Positions 51,708 through 59,548 of a DNA stretch of 64,000 bases are shown piece by piece; positions within the stretch are counted from its first letter, which is position 1; every line of letters starts with the position of its first letter. Both the position numbers and the translations under genes were made by a program. The stretch lies in the NCBI GenBank assembly GCA_963791425.1, contig CAWBSE010000004.1:1116001-1180000 (forward strand), written 5' to 3'. The DNA is from DATBLE01 sp963791425. Its GTDB lineage: Bacteria > Actinomycetota > Thermoleophilia > Gaiellales > Gaiellaceae. Below the pieces are notes generated by a model. That model saw only the letters and a list, made by a program, of their open reading frames with translations. It made no database searches and was not told the origin of the DNA.

Positions 51708-53981
51708 CTAGACGAGGCCGTGCTCGAGCGCGTAGCGCGTCGCGGCGCTACGCGTCCGCACGTCGAGCTTGCGGTAGATCGAGCGGAGGTGCGCGTGCAC
51801 GGTGCGGATGCTGACGACGAGCCGCTCCGCGACCTCGGCGTCGGTCAGACCCTCTGAGACGAGGGCCAGCACCTCGACCTCGCGGGCGGTGAGGCCTTCC
51901 GGAGCCTCGGGGCCCGCACTCGCACGTTCCGGGTCAACCAGGTCGATCGTCGCGCCGACCGGCAGCGCCGCCCCTTCGCTCGAGACGGCCTCGTAGCGGT
52001 CGTCGCCGAGGCGATTGCGCACCTCCGCCAGCACGCGGTCGTGACGATCGCGGATCTCGTCCGGGAGCGGCGCCCCGATCGCCGCCCAGACCGCGCCTGC
52101 CGCCCCGAAGAGGCGGGCGGCCCGCTCGTCGTCTGCGGCGGAGGCGGCCAGGTCGGCCCCCAACTCCAGCGACCATCCCCAGAACCAGCGGTCGCCGAAC
52201 TCGACGAACAACGTCAGCGCCTCTGCGACCTCGGCCGCGGCCGTCTCGGCGTTGCCGAGCTCGGCGTCGATTGCGGCGGCGACGGCGAGCGCTTTCGCGA
52301 CGTTGCGGCGATCGCCCAGCGACCGCAGGATGTCGAGACTCTCCTCGATCTGCGCCTGCGCCTCGAGCGCGGCGCCGGCCGGGCGCGAGAAGGCGAGGCC
52401 CTGAAGCCCGAGCGCGATGCCCGTCGAGTCGCCGAGCCGCCGGAACGGCTCGAGAGCCCGCTCGAACAGCGGTCGCGCCCGCTCGGCATCGCTCTCCAGC
52501 ATGAGGGAGATGCCGTACCGGTACAGCGCCCGGGCCGTCCCGGGCTCGTCGCCGAGATCCTCGTAGACGGCGAGCGCCTCCTGGAAGAGCGTCTCCGCGG
52601 CGCGGTAGTCGCCACGCGTCCTACGCACCAGCGCGAGGCCAGTCAACGCCTCCGCCTCGCAGCCCTGCTCGCCGAGCGAGCGAGACAGGTCCAGCGCGAC
52701 GCCGCAGAGCTCGTCCGCACGGTCATAGTCGCCCTGGTAGTGGGAGAGGACGCCGTTCGCGGTCAGCGCGCGGGCGCGAGCTGCTGAGGGCTCTGCCTCG
52801 GCGGCCAGCGCCTGGTCGAGCCAGGCCCGGCCCTCGCCCAGGTAACCGCGCTCGAGCCAGAACCCTGCGAGGAGCGAGCAGATCTCGAGCGCCGTCGCCG
52901 TGTCGCCGTCGTCGAGCGACCAGCGGATCGCGGCCCGGAGGTTGCCGTTGCCGGCCTCGAGCGTGGCGTGCTGCCCCGCGTGGCGGGCGAGATCGAGGTA
53001 GTAGGCGGCGTGCGCGCGCCGGACGTCGCCGGCGCTGGCGCTCGCGTCGAGCGCCTCGGTCGCGTACTCGCGGATCGTCTCGAGCATCGAGAAGCGCTCG
53101 CCGTCGGAGCGGACGAGGCTTTCGTCGACAAGCGAGCCGATCGTGTCGAGCGATCCGCCGCAGACGGTCTCGGCGGCTTCGAGGGTGCAGCCCCCGGCGA
53201 AGACCGCCAACTTCCGGAAGAGCTCCTGGTCGTCCTCGCCGAGCAGGTCGTAGCTCCAGCCGATCGTGTCGCGCAATGCGCGGTGCCGCTCAGGCGCGTC
53301 CCGTGAGCCGGAGGTGAGCAGAGCCAGCGGGTGCTCGAGCCGGGCGAGGATCCCCGACGGGGACAGCATCTTCACCCGTGCGGCGGCGAGCTCGATGGCG
53401 AGCGGCAGACGGTCGAGGTGGTCGCAGATCTCCGCGCTGGCACCCAGTTCCGCCTCGTCGGGCTGAAAGTCCGGGCGCACCGCTCGCGCACGCTCGAGAA
53501 ACACGCTCAGAGCGGCATCGCGCCCGAGCGGCTCGAGGGGAAGCTCCTGCTCACCGCCGACGCGCAGGCGCATTCGGCTCGTGACGACGACCTTCAGGCC
53601 CGGGCTGGCCGCGACGATCGCGCCGAGGGAGGGTGCGGCGCCGACGACCTGCTCGAAGTTGTCGACGACGAGCAGCAGCTGCCGCCCGGCGAGGTGCGAG
53701 ACGAGCCGCTGTTCCAGGTCGCCCTCGGTGTCGAAGAGCCCGACCGACCGCGCGATGCTGCCGATCACGAGCCCGGGGTCGCGCACCGCTTGGAGCGGGA
53801 CGAAGACGGTGCCGTCGGCGAACTGATCCGCCGCCGCCGAGGCGATCTCGAGGGCGAGGCGCGTCTTCCCGACTCCGCCGGGGCCGGTGATCGTGAGCAG
53901 GCGGACGTCGTCGCGCTGCAGGAGCGCGCCGGCGTCGGCGAGGCTCTCCTCCCGCCCGATCAGGGTCGTCGCTGTGGTCAA
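51708..53981 (-). CDS. ATPase-domain LuxR-family transcriptional regulator
   Basis: Large regulator of 757 residues: N-terminal NB-ARC/AAA-like ATPase (Walker A TGPGGVGKT at about 32-40, Walker B LLLVVDNFEQV), a long TPR-like helical middle part, and a C-terminal LuxR helix-turn-helix (LTAREVEVLALVSEGLTDAEVAERL). The TTG at 53981 overlaps the upstream TGA as TTGA and directly precedes the family start TTATTLIGREES, so the longer open frame above it is a shadow. Such proteins usually respond to a small ligand or a partner; here the Tm-1-like gene is coupled to it. Confidence 0.9.
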   Translation of the reverse strand: MTTATTLIGREESLADAGALLQRDDVRLLTITGPGGVGKTRLALEIASAAADQFADGTVFVPLQAVRDPGLVIGSIARSVGLFDTEGDLEQRLVSHLAGRQLLLVVDNFEQVVGAAPSLGAIVAASPGLKVVVTSRMRLRVGGEQELPLEPLGRDAALSVFLERARAVRPDFQPDEAELGASAEICDHLDRLPLAIELAAARVKMLSPSGILARLEHPLALLTSGSRDAPERHRALRDTIGWSYDLLGEDDQELFRKLAVFAGGCTLEAAETVCGGSLDTIGSLVDESLVRSDGERFSMLETIREYATEALDASASAGDVRRAHAAYYLDLARHAGQHATLEAGNGNLRAAIRWSLDDGDTATALEICSLLAGFWLERGYLGEGRAWLDQALAAEAEPSAARARALTANGVLSHYQGDYDRADELCGVALDLSRSLGEQGCEAEALTGLALVRRTRGDYRAAETLFQEALAVYEDLGDEPGTARALYRYGISLMLESDAERARPLFERALEPFRRLGDSTGIALGLQGLAFSRPAGAALEAQAQIEESLDILRSLGDRRNVAKALAVAAAIDAELGNAETAAAEVAEALTLFVEFGDRWFWGWSLELGADLAASAADDERAARLFGAAGAVWAAIGAPLPDEIRDRHDRVLAEVRNRLGDDRYEAVSSEGAALPVGATIDLVDPERASAGPEAPEGLTAREVEVLALVSEGLTDAEVAERLVVSIRTVHAHLRSIYRKLDVRTRSAATRYALEHGLV

Positions 53982-55204
53982 CCGGTGATGAGCTCGTGCA
54001 GGCGCTCCGCGATCGCGAGCGCGAACTGCGGGTCGTTGATGTCGGCGTCCACCTCGTGCATCTCCACCTTCGCCGGATCGATCTGGTCCCGCAGCGTGGA
54101 GAAGAGCGCGTCGTCCGCTTCGGTGTCGTGGAGCACCGCCCCCTCGGTCGAGAGCAGCGAGACACCGCGCAGCGGGACGAACAGGGCGGTCGGCCCGGTG
54201 GCGGCGTTCAGCTTGCGCGCAAGGACAGCCGCGGCCTGCCGGCTCTCCTCCGGGGTGGGCCGCGTCGCGGCCAGGACGTTGTCGTGGATGTAGAGCGGCC
54301 GGCCGGCAAAACGTGCGGGCAGCGGCTCCGGCGGGCCGATCGTGACGAAGTCGAGCCCGCCGAGCGAGACGACCTGCGGGATGCCGAGGCGGCCGGCGGT
54401 CTCGATCCGGTCGGGGCCGTCGGGCCAGATGCCGCCTCCGATCTCGTCGGCCAGCCCGCCCGTGGTGACGTCGAGCACGCCGACGACTCTGCCGGTCTTC
54501 ACCACTTCTTCCAGCGACTGACCGCCGAGCCCGACCTGGTGGAAGACGAGCACCTCGTAGCCGAGCTCCTCGAGCCGTTCTCGCGCGACGGTCACGCACG
54601 GTGTCGTGACACCGAACATCGAAGCGGCGATCAGCGGCTTCCCTTCGCCCGGGGGGGCCACCGGCCTCGTTGCCATTCCGACGAGCGCACCCGCGGCGTT
54701 CCCCAGGATCCCCGTCAGGATCGAGTTCAGCCCGGCGATGTCGACGACCGAGTACATCATCGTCACGTCCGTCGGACCGAAGTACCGCTGCGTGTCGCCC
54801 GACGCCGCGGTGGAGACCATCAGCTTCGGCACGCCGATCGGCAACCGCTGCATCGCGTGGGTGGCGAGCGCCGTTCCGCCGGTGCCGCCGAGCGCGCCGA
54901 TCGCGTCGAAGCGGCCCTCGGCGTGGAGCCGCAGCACGACTTCCGCGGCGCCCCGGGACATCGCCTCAATCGCGGCGCTCCGGTCGCGCGCCTCTGCGAG
55001 AGCCTCCACGTCGGCGCCTCCCGCGGCGGCCACCTCCTGCCGGGTCACGTCCGGCTCGGTCAGCGGCTCGCCGAGGATGCCGGCGTCGACGAGCAGCACA
55101 TCCACCCCGCGCTCGCGGATGCGATCGCGCAGGTAGGCGTACTCCTTTCCCTTCGTGTCCAACGTCCCCACGAGCAGGACGGTCGGCTTCCGCTCGTGCG
55201 TCAC
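53978..55204 (-). CDS. Tm-1-like ATP-binding protein (UPF0261)
   Basis: Protein of the UPF0261/Tm-1 family, 408 residues, related to the nucleotide-binding N-terminal domain of the tomato Tm-1 resistance protein. GTG at 55204 is used since the conserved VLLVGTLDTKGKEYAYLRDR follows immediately. Other family blocks are GTGGTALATHAMQRLP, STAASGDTQRYFGPTDV and VSLGGLDFV. The biochemical role in bacteria is not settled. The last bases overlap the start of the LuxR-type regulator, suggesting they act together; divergent from the repeat micro-gene. Confidence 0.9.
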   Translation of the reverse strand: MTHERKPTVLLVGTLDTKGKEYAYLRDRIRERGVDVLLVDAGILGEPLTEPDVTRQEVAAAGGADVEALAEARDRSAAIEAMSRGAAEVVLRLHAEGRFDAIGALGGTGGTALATHAMQRLPIGVPKLMVSTAASGDTQRYFGPTDVTMMYSVVDIAGLNSILTGILGNAAGALVGMATRPVAPPGEGKPLIAASMFGVTTPCVTVARERLEELGYEVLVFHQVGLGGQSLEEVVKTGRVVGVLDVTTGGLADEIGGGIWPDGPDRIETAGRLGIPQVVSLGGLDFVTIGPPEPLPARFAGRPLYIHDNVLAATRPTPEESRQAAAVLARKLNAATGPTALFVPLRGVSLLSTEGAVLHDTEADDALFSTLRDQIDPAKVEMHEVDADINDPQFALAIAERLHELITG

Positions 55205-55234
55205 CGAGCAAGCATGACACCGCAAGTTAGGCAG

Positions 55235-55246
55235 TGCCGTACGGCA
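55235..55246. promoter_or_regulatory. Perfect 12-base palindrome in a divergent promoter region
   Basis: TGCCGTACGGCA, flanked by partly symmetric GGCAG/CTGCC, lies in the 128 bases between the Tm-1-like gene and the 99-aa repeat gene. It could be the operator of the adjacent LuxR-type regulator or another factor; not shown. Confidence 0.4.
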
Positions 55247-55332
55247 GTCCTGCCGATGCCGGTTTGGCCGCCGCTCCCTAGGTTGAGTCCACCAGGTCGC
55301 GCGGAGCGGCCGAAACCGAAGGAGAGCCCGAA

Positions 55333-55632
55333 ATGACGCAGATCACCACCATCCAGACCGCACAGGAGCAGCAGTACGAGACCCCCACGTACAGCCCCCG
55401 CGGCGCCTTCGCGACGACGCTCCGCTCGGCCGAGATGGCACGCAAGGGCAGCCCGGTGCAGCAGCAGAGCCGGACGCAGATCGTCCGCGAGCCCCGGCAG
55501 GTCGACCGCACCGAGCAGCGCTACGAGACCCCGACGTTCAGCCCCCGCGGCGCGTTCGCGACGACGCTCCGCTCGGCCGAAAGGCGGCACTCCGCCACGA
55601 GGGCGCTGGACGTCCTCGCCTACGCCGCCTGA
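55333..55632 (+). CDS. Small protein with a duplicated 20-residue block, 99 aa
   Basis: Not recognised. ATG at 55333 follows AAGGAG. The protein contains the same block twice (residues 15-34 and 64-83): YETPT[Y/F]SPRGAFATTL followed by RSAE. The linker is Q/R-rich. There is no signal peptide, membrane segment or cysteine. The copies differ by only a few bases. A structural role, a regulatory substrate or a modified-peptide precursor are all possible; no modifying enzyme is nearby. Its stop abuts that of the convergent small gene in TGATCA. Confidence 0.75.
   Translation: MTQITTIQTAQEQQYETPTYSPRGAFATTLRSAEMARKGSPVQQQSRTQIVREPRQVDRTEQRYETPTFSPRGAFATTLRSAERRHSATRALDVLAYAA
55375..55434 (+). repeat. 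Tandem-duplicated coding block, copy 1
   Basis: Sixty-base segment encoding residues 15-34 of the 99-aa protein; repeated at 55522-55581 with about three base differences, one changing Tyr to Phe. Confidence 0.85.
55522..55581 (+). repeat. Tandem-duplicated coding block, copy 2
   Basis: Second copy of the 60-base block, residues 64-83. Spacing between copy starts is 147 bases. Confidence 0.85.
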
Positions 55633-55812
55633 TCAGAGGCCGATACGTGTCTTGCGTTTGATCCCGAGCCGCTTCTGCGTCGCCTTGTCCTCCTCGCCGT
55701 CCTTGCGCGCCGCCCAGACGAACGCGACCAGCACGACAACGATGCTGACGACGGAGACCAGAGTGATGATGATCCCGAGCGCGATCGTCGAGCCCGAGGT
55801 GCTCCCGATCAC
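55633..55812 (-). CDS. Single-span membrane protein, 59 aa
   Basis: Not recognised. GTG at 55812 overlaps the alcohol dehydrogenase stop as GTGA. A serine-rich start is followed by one membrane helix (IALGIIITLVSVVSIVVVLVA) and a basic/acidic cytoplasmic tail (ARKDGEEDKATQKRLGIKRK). The coupling to the dehydrogenase gene and the clean helix support a real gene; no function is evident. The stop is adjacent to that of the convergent repeat protein. Confidence 0.7.
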   Translation of the reverse strand: MIGSTSGSTIALGIIITLVSVVSIVVVLVAFVWAARKDGEEDKATQKRLGIKRKTRIGL

Positions 55813-56915
55813 GTGAACTCGATCACGCTGCGGATGCCGTCTTGGGCCTCCATCAGCTCGAACCCGCGGTTGACCTCGTCCAGCGTGATGCGGTGCGAGA
55901 TGAGCGAGTCGACGTCGATCTCGCCCGCCAGCCAGCGGTCGACGAACTGCGGCACCTGCGTCCGGCCCTTCACGCCGCCGAACGACGAGCCCGTCACGCG
56001 GCGGCCTGTGATCAGGAAGCGCGGCACGATCTCCAGCACCTCGCCCTTCCCCGCGACACCGCACATGGTCGCGAGCCCCCACGCCTCGCGCGCCGACTCG
56101 ACCGCCTGGCGCATGACGGCGACGTTGCCGGTCGCCTCGAACGTGTAGTCGGCGCCGAACCCGCCCGTCTCGGAGCGGATCCACTCGACCGTGTCAGCGT
56201 CGGCGACGCGCGTGTCGGTCGCGCCGTGGTGCGCCGCCTGGGCGAGCCGCTCCGCGGACAGGTCGAACGCCATGATCCGCCCGGCGCCGGCGAGCCGCGC
56301 GCCGATCACAGCGCCGAGGCCGACGAGGCCGCAGCCGAACACCGCGACCGTCGACCCAGGTTGCACGTCGGCGGTGTTGACCGCCGCGCCGATCCCGGTC
56401 GAGAGGCCGCACGCGAACGGCGCACAGCCGTCGAGCGTCGCCTCCTTGCTCACGTTCGCAAGGGCGATCTCGGGCATGACCGCGTACTCCGCGAACGTCG
56501 AGGTGCCCATGAAGTGCCGCAGCGGCTCGCCGCCGCGCGACAGGCGCGTCGTCCCGTCCGGGAGGTAGCCGAGCCCCTGCTGGTCGCGGATCGCGACGCA
56601 GCGGTTCGTCCGCGGGCTGCGGCAGTGGACGCACTCGCCGCACTCCGGCGCGAACAGGGTGATCACGTGGTCGCCCGGGGCGACGAGCGTCACACCCGGC
56701 CCGACCGCCTCGACGACACCCGCGCCCTCGTGTCCGAGCACGCACGGCGCGTAGCCGGACGGGTCGGCACCCGATGCGGTGTACAGGTCGGTGTGGCACA
56801 CGCCGCACGCGGCCAGTCGGACGAGCGCCTCACCGGCCTTCGGCTCCGCGAGGTCGACCTCGTCGACGACGAGCGGCTGTCCGAACTCCTCGAGAACAGC
56901 GGCGCGGATCTTCAC
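55809..56915 (-). CDS. Class III-type zinc alcohol dehydrogenase
   Basis: Medium-chain dehydrogenase, 368 residues, closely resembling S-(hydroxymethyl)glutathione/formaldehyde dehydrogenases. GTG at 56915 starts KIRAAVLEEFGQPL. Catalytic zinc ligands are C in GVCHTD, H in LGHEGAGVVE and a later C; the structural zinc cysteines are in ECGECVHCRSPRTNRC. The NAD fold is AVFGCGLVGLGAV. Further class III marks are GLGYLPDGTTRL and SSFGGVKGRTQVP. Actinobacteria use mycothiol rather than glutathione, so the cosubstrate is uncertain. It overlaps the small membrane gene by four bases. Confidence 0.92.
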   Translation of the reverse strand: MKIRAAVLEEFGQPLVVDEVDLAEPKAGEALVRLAACGVCHTDLYTASGADPSGYAPCVLGHEGAGVVEAVGPGVTLVAPGDHVITLFAPECGECVHCRSPRTNRCVAIRDQQGLGYLPDGTTRLSRGGEPLRHFMGTSTFAEYAVMPEIALANVSKEATLDGCAPFACGLSTGIGAAVNTADVQPGSTVAVFGCGLVGLGAVIGARLAGAGRIMAFDLSAERLAQAAHHGATDTRVADADTVEWIRSETGGFGADYTFEATGNVAVMRQAVESAREAWGLATMCGVAGKGEVLEIVPRFLITGRRVTGSSFGGVKGRTQVPQFVDRWLAGEIDVDSLISHRITLDEVNRGFELMEAQDGIRSVIEFT

Positions 56916-56980
56916 CGGGACTCGTCGGACACGATGCACGAAAGTCTAGTCTCGTCCCGGTCAACCGAGAGGAGCACGAA

Positions 56981-57373
56981 GTGAGCGAGTTGCACCGCGT
57001 AGGAGCCATCACCCTGTTCGTGGAGGACACGAAGCGGTCGAAGGGATTCTACGAGCGCGTCTTCGGCCTGGCCCCGGTCTACGAGGACGAGAACGCCGTC
57101 GCCTTCGAGTTCGAGAACATGATCGTCAACCTGCTCGAGTCGGGCACGCCCGCGCGCGAGCTGATCGACCCGGCCGCCGTCGCCGGCGCCGCGGCGGGGT
57201 CGAGCTTCCAGCTGACGATCTGGGTCGACGACGCCGATGCCGTGGTCGCCGACCTGGCCGAACGCGGCGTGGAGCTGCTCAACGGCCCGATCGACCGCCC
57301 CTGGGGCATGCGCACCGCGAGCTTCACCGACCCCGACGGCCATATCTGGGAGGTCGCGGCGAAGATCGCCTGA
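56981..57373 (+). CDS. VOC-superfamily protein, 130 aa
   Basis: Glyoxalase/dioxygenase-fold protein with two VOC units: VGAITLFVEDTKRSKGFYERVFGL and FQLTIWVDDADAVVADLAERG, ending FTDPDGHIWEVAAK, where H and E are common metal ligands. GTG at 56981 follows GAGGAGC and is preferred over the long upstream frame, which lies over the divergent dehydrogenase gene. Substrate unknown. It is divergent from the alcohol dehydrogenase by 65 bases. Confidence 0.9.
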   Translation: MSELHRVGAITLFVEDTKRSKGFYERVFGLAPVYEDENAVAFEFENMIVNLLESGTPARELIDPAAVAGAAAGSSFQLTIWVDDADAVVADLAERGVELLNGPIDRPWGMRTASFTDPDGHIWEVAAKIA

Positions 57374-57392
57374 GCGTGGTGGCTAGCCGTTC

Positions 57393-57870
57393 GTGTTGTG
57401 GAACGTGCAGACGATCTGGTCGGCGTCGTACGGCAACTGGTGGAAGGGCTCCGTGACAATGACGGTCATCCCGAACGGCGTCGCGAAGCTTCGCGACGGC
57501 AGCCCCGGCGCGGGCATCGACGCGACCGGCACGACGAAGCCCTTCACGGTCTCGCGCAGCGGCCCGACGGTCGTCGACGGCTGGGCCGAGGATCTCCTCG
57601 GCAACTGGCGCAAGGCGAGCATGACCGTCCAGGTCGACGCAGTGCCACCCCTCGCCTGGTGGAACACGCCGTGCGGCCAGGCCCTCAGGAAGGGCCAGGC
57701 GGCCACGGCGAACTGGGGCACTAGCGATACGAATGTCGGCATCCCCCGCTCCGTTCTGGGGCGACATCGCGTACGACACGTCGACGGTGGGCACGAAGAC
57801 GCTGTCGAAGACGGTGACCGACCGGGTCGGCAACTCGACCACGATCACCTGCGCCTACACGGTCAGGTAG
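57393..57870 (+). pseudogene. Remnant of a secreted Ig-like repeat protein
   Basis: Degenerate coding stretch without a start. It reads as two extracellular Ig/HYR-like units: WKGSVTMTVIPNGVAKL ... GLLGNWRKASMTVQVD-like, then ANWGTSDTNVG. One extra C in the run of five at about 57741-57745 shifts the frame; removing it gives IPAPFWGDIAYDTSTVGTK and the natural end TTITCAYTVR with TAG at 57868-57870. The 5' part and signal peptide are missing, so this is a truncated fragment of a larger surface protein, with or without the sequence error. Confidence 0.55.
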
Positions 57871-57948
57871 CGCACACCTTCACCGGATCGAACGAGGGGG
57901 CCGCACGGACCTCTGGTTGTTTTCCGGCCGACATGAGATATTCCCTGG

Positions 57949-57972
57949 CGAGGTCGGGCGTGCTCGACCTCG
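57949..57972. promoter_or_regulatory. Inverted repeat upstream of the copper-protein operon
   Basis: CGAGGTCG (57949-57956) and CGACCTCG (57965-57972) with an 8-base spacer, about 50 bases before the first cupredoxin gene. A longer-range pair, GGCCGCAC (57899-57906) and GTGCGGCC (58003-58010), brackets it. Could be an operator or a leader hairpin. Confidence 0.35.
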
Positions 57973-58022
57973 TCCGCGTCATGACGGGAGGCCCGCATCA
58001 CGGTGCGGCCGGAAAGGATCGG

Positions 58023-58583
58023 ATGAACTCACGGAAACTGCTCCTCGGTTCCGCGGTAGCCGTACTGGCGGCAGCCGTCGCGGCCGGGGCCATGGCCGGT
58101 AACGGCAAGCACTCCAGCGTCACCACGGTCAAGGCGATCAACAAGGCCCCGGTGATCGTCGTCAACCGCTACGTCCAGGACAACCTGCGGTGGGACCACG
58201 ACGTCTACAAGGTGGCCTCCGGCGGGACGATCCACGTCGTGAATATGGCGGCCGACGAAGGCCCGCACACCTTCACGATCGTCGCAAAGAAGGACGCTCC
58301 GAAGAACGGCCTCCAGGCCTTCAACTGCAGAATCTGCAACACGCTCGCGAAGGCGCACGGGGCCAATCCGAACAGTGACCAGCCGCCGAAGTACCCGTTC
58401 CTCGAGAACGGCGTCGGCCAGGCGACGCCTCCGTCGATCGACCGGCCCGGCGACTCCGGGGTGACCGGTAAGGGCAAGAAGGGCGAGTCGATCGACCTGC
58501 CCGTGTCGGCGCCCGCCGGCACGAAGCTCTGGATGATGTGCCTGATCCATCCGTGGATGCAGGCGGAGATCGACGTCACCTGA
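58023..58583 (+). CDS. Exported cupredoxin with intact type 1 copper site
   Basis: Small blue-copper-type protein, 186 residues. ATG at 58023 follows AAGGATCGG. Signal peptide residues 1-26. The type 1 ligands are H82 in EGPHTFTI and C173, H176 and M179 in CLIHPWM, the complete set. A cysteine pair RICNTL/NCRIC in the middle (FNCRICNT) is extra and could form a disulfide or bind metal. It heads the operon with a multicopper oxidase and a second cupredoxin-like protein, so electron transfer to or from the oxidase is likely. Its end overlaps the oxidase gene's possible starts. Confidence 0.88.
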   Translation: MNSRKLLLGSAVAVLAAAVAAGAMAGNGKHSSVTTVKAINKAPVIVVNRYVQDNLRWDHDVYKVASGGTIHVVNMAADEGPHTFTIVAKKDAPKNGLQAFNCRICNTLAKAHGANPNSDQPPKYPFLENGVGQATPPSIDRPGDSGVTGKGKKGESIDLPVSAPAGTKLWMMCLIHPWMQAEIDVT

Positions 58584-59548
58584 GCATCGCGTTCGTTTCT
58601 CGACGCAGCGCGAGGACATGGGCAAGTGCCTGCGTCCTCGCGCTCGGCGTCGTCCTCGTCGCGTCCACGGCAGCGGCCGGCAGTCCCCCGCAGGGACGGA
58701 CGATCGACTACTGGGTCGCGGCGGTCCCGGTCACCTGGAACATCGTCCCGAACGGCCGGGACGCGATCACGGGCGAGCAGATACCGCTCGCGGATTCGGT
58801 GCTGCAGACGGTGGTCTACCACCGCTACAGCCCGAACTGGAAGAAGCCGATGGAGAACGCCCCCCGCGACAGCGCCGACGGCCTGCTGATCCCGGGGCCG
58901 CTGATCAAGGCACGCGTCGGCGACACGCTGCGCATCCACTTCAAGAACATGGACACGCTCCGGCACGACCCGCATTCGATGCATTTCCACGGCGTGCACT
59001 ACAAGCCCAGCTCCGACGGCGCCTACGTCCCCGGCTTCTCGGGGAAGGACGCGAACGTGAAGCCGGGCCAGTCGTACACGTACGTGCTCCACGCCGGCGA
59101 GGACTCCGCCGGCGTCTGGCCGTACCACGACCACTCGCCTTCGATGATGGACTCGATCGGCGGCGGCATGGCCGGGATGCTCTCGATCCTCGGACGGAAC
59201 GAGCAGGCGCCCGACCGGGAGTTCGAGGTCTTCCTCCTGCCGTGGGGGAAGTTCTTCACGATCGACGGCCGCGCCTACGTGGGCAACACCCCGGTCTTCC
59301 ACGCGAAGGTCGGCCAGCTCGTGCAGTGGGACGTGATGGCGCTGGGATCCGACTTCCACACCTTCCACGTCCACGGGCACCGCTGGCAGACGCCCGGCCA
59401 CGTGTCGCGCGACACGCAGACGGTCGGCCCCGCCGAGTCGTTCAAGATCCGCTGGCGGGAGGATGCTCCCGGCACGTGGCTGTACCACTGCCACGTCGAG
59501 GACCACATGATGAAGGGGATGATCGGGATCTACAGGGTGTCGCGGTGA
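58538..59548 (+). CDS. Two-domain multicopper oxidase
   Basis: Exported oxidase that couples substrate oxidation to O2 reduction at a trinuclear copper cluster. Copper motifs, numbered from the GTG at 58538, are all present: HFH at 149-151, HDH at 197-199, HTFHVHG from 274, and HCHVEDHMMKGM from 317, the last with the type 1 cysteine. The start is uncertain: GTG at 58538 or 58553, or a CTG at 58580 overlapping the previous stop; only the last gives a normal-length signal peptide directly (RRSARTWASACVLAL). Size, about 320-336 residues, fits two-domain laccase-like enzymes. The next gene overlaps as GTGA. Confidence 0.9.
   Translation: MPDPSVDAGGDRRHLSIAFVSRRSARTWASACVLALGVVLVASTAAAGSPPQGRTIDYWVAAVPVTWNIVPNGRDAITGEQIPLADSVLQTVVYHRYSPNWKKPMENAPRDSADGLLIPGPLIKARVGDTLRIHFKNMDTLRHDPHSMHFHGVHYKPSSDGAYVPGFSGKDANVKPGQSYTYVLHAGEDSAGVWPYHDHSPSMMDSIGGGMAGMLSILGRNEQAPDREFEVFLLPWGKFFTIDGRAYVGNTPVFHAKVGQLVQWDVMALGSDFHTFHVHGHRWQTPGHVSRDTQTVGPAESFKIRWREDAPGTWLYHCHVEDHMMKGMIGIYRVSR

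Noticed and set aside
55333..55632. Bacteriocin or lasso-peptide precursor
   Set aside because: No leader motif and no modifying enzymes or transporter in the neighbourhood.
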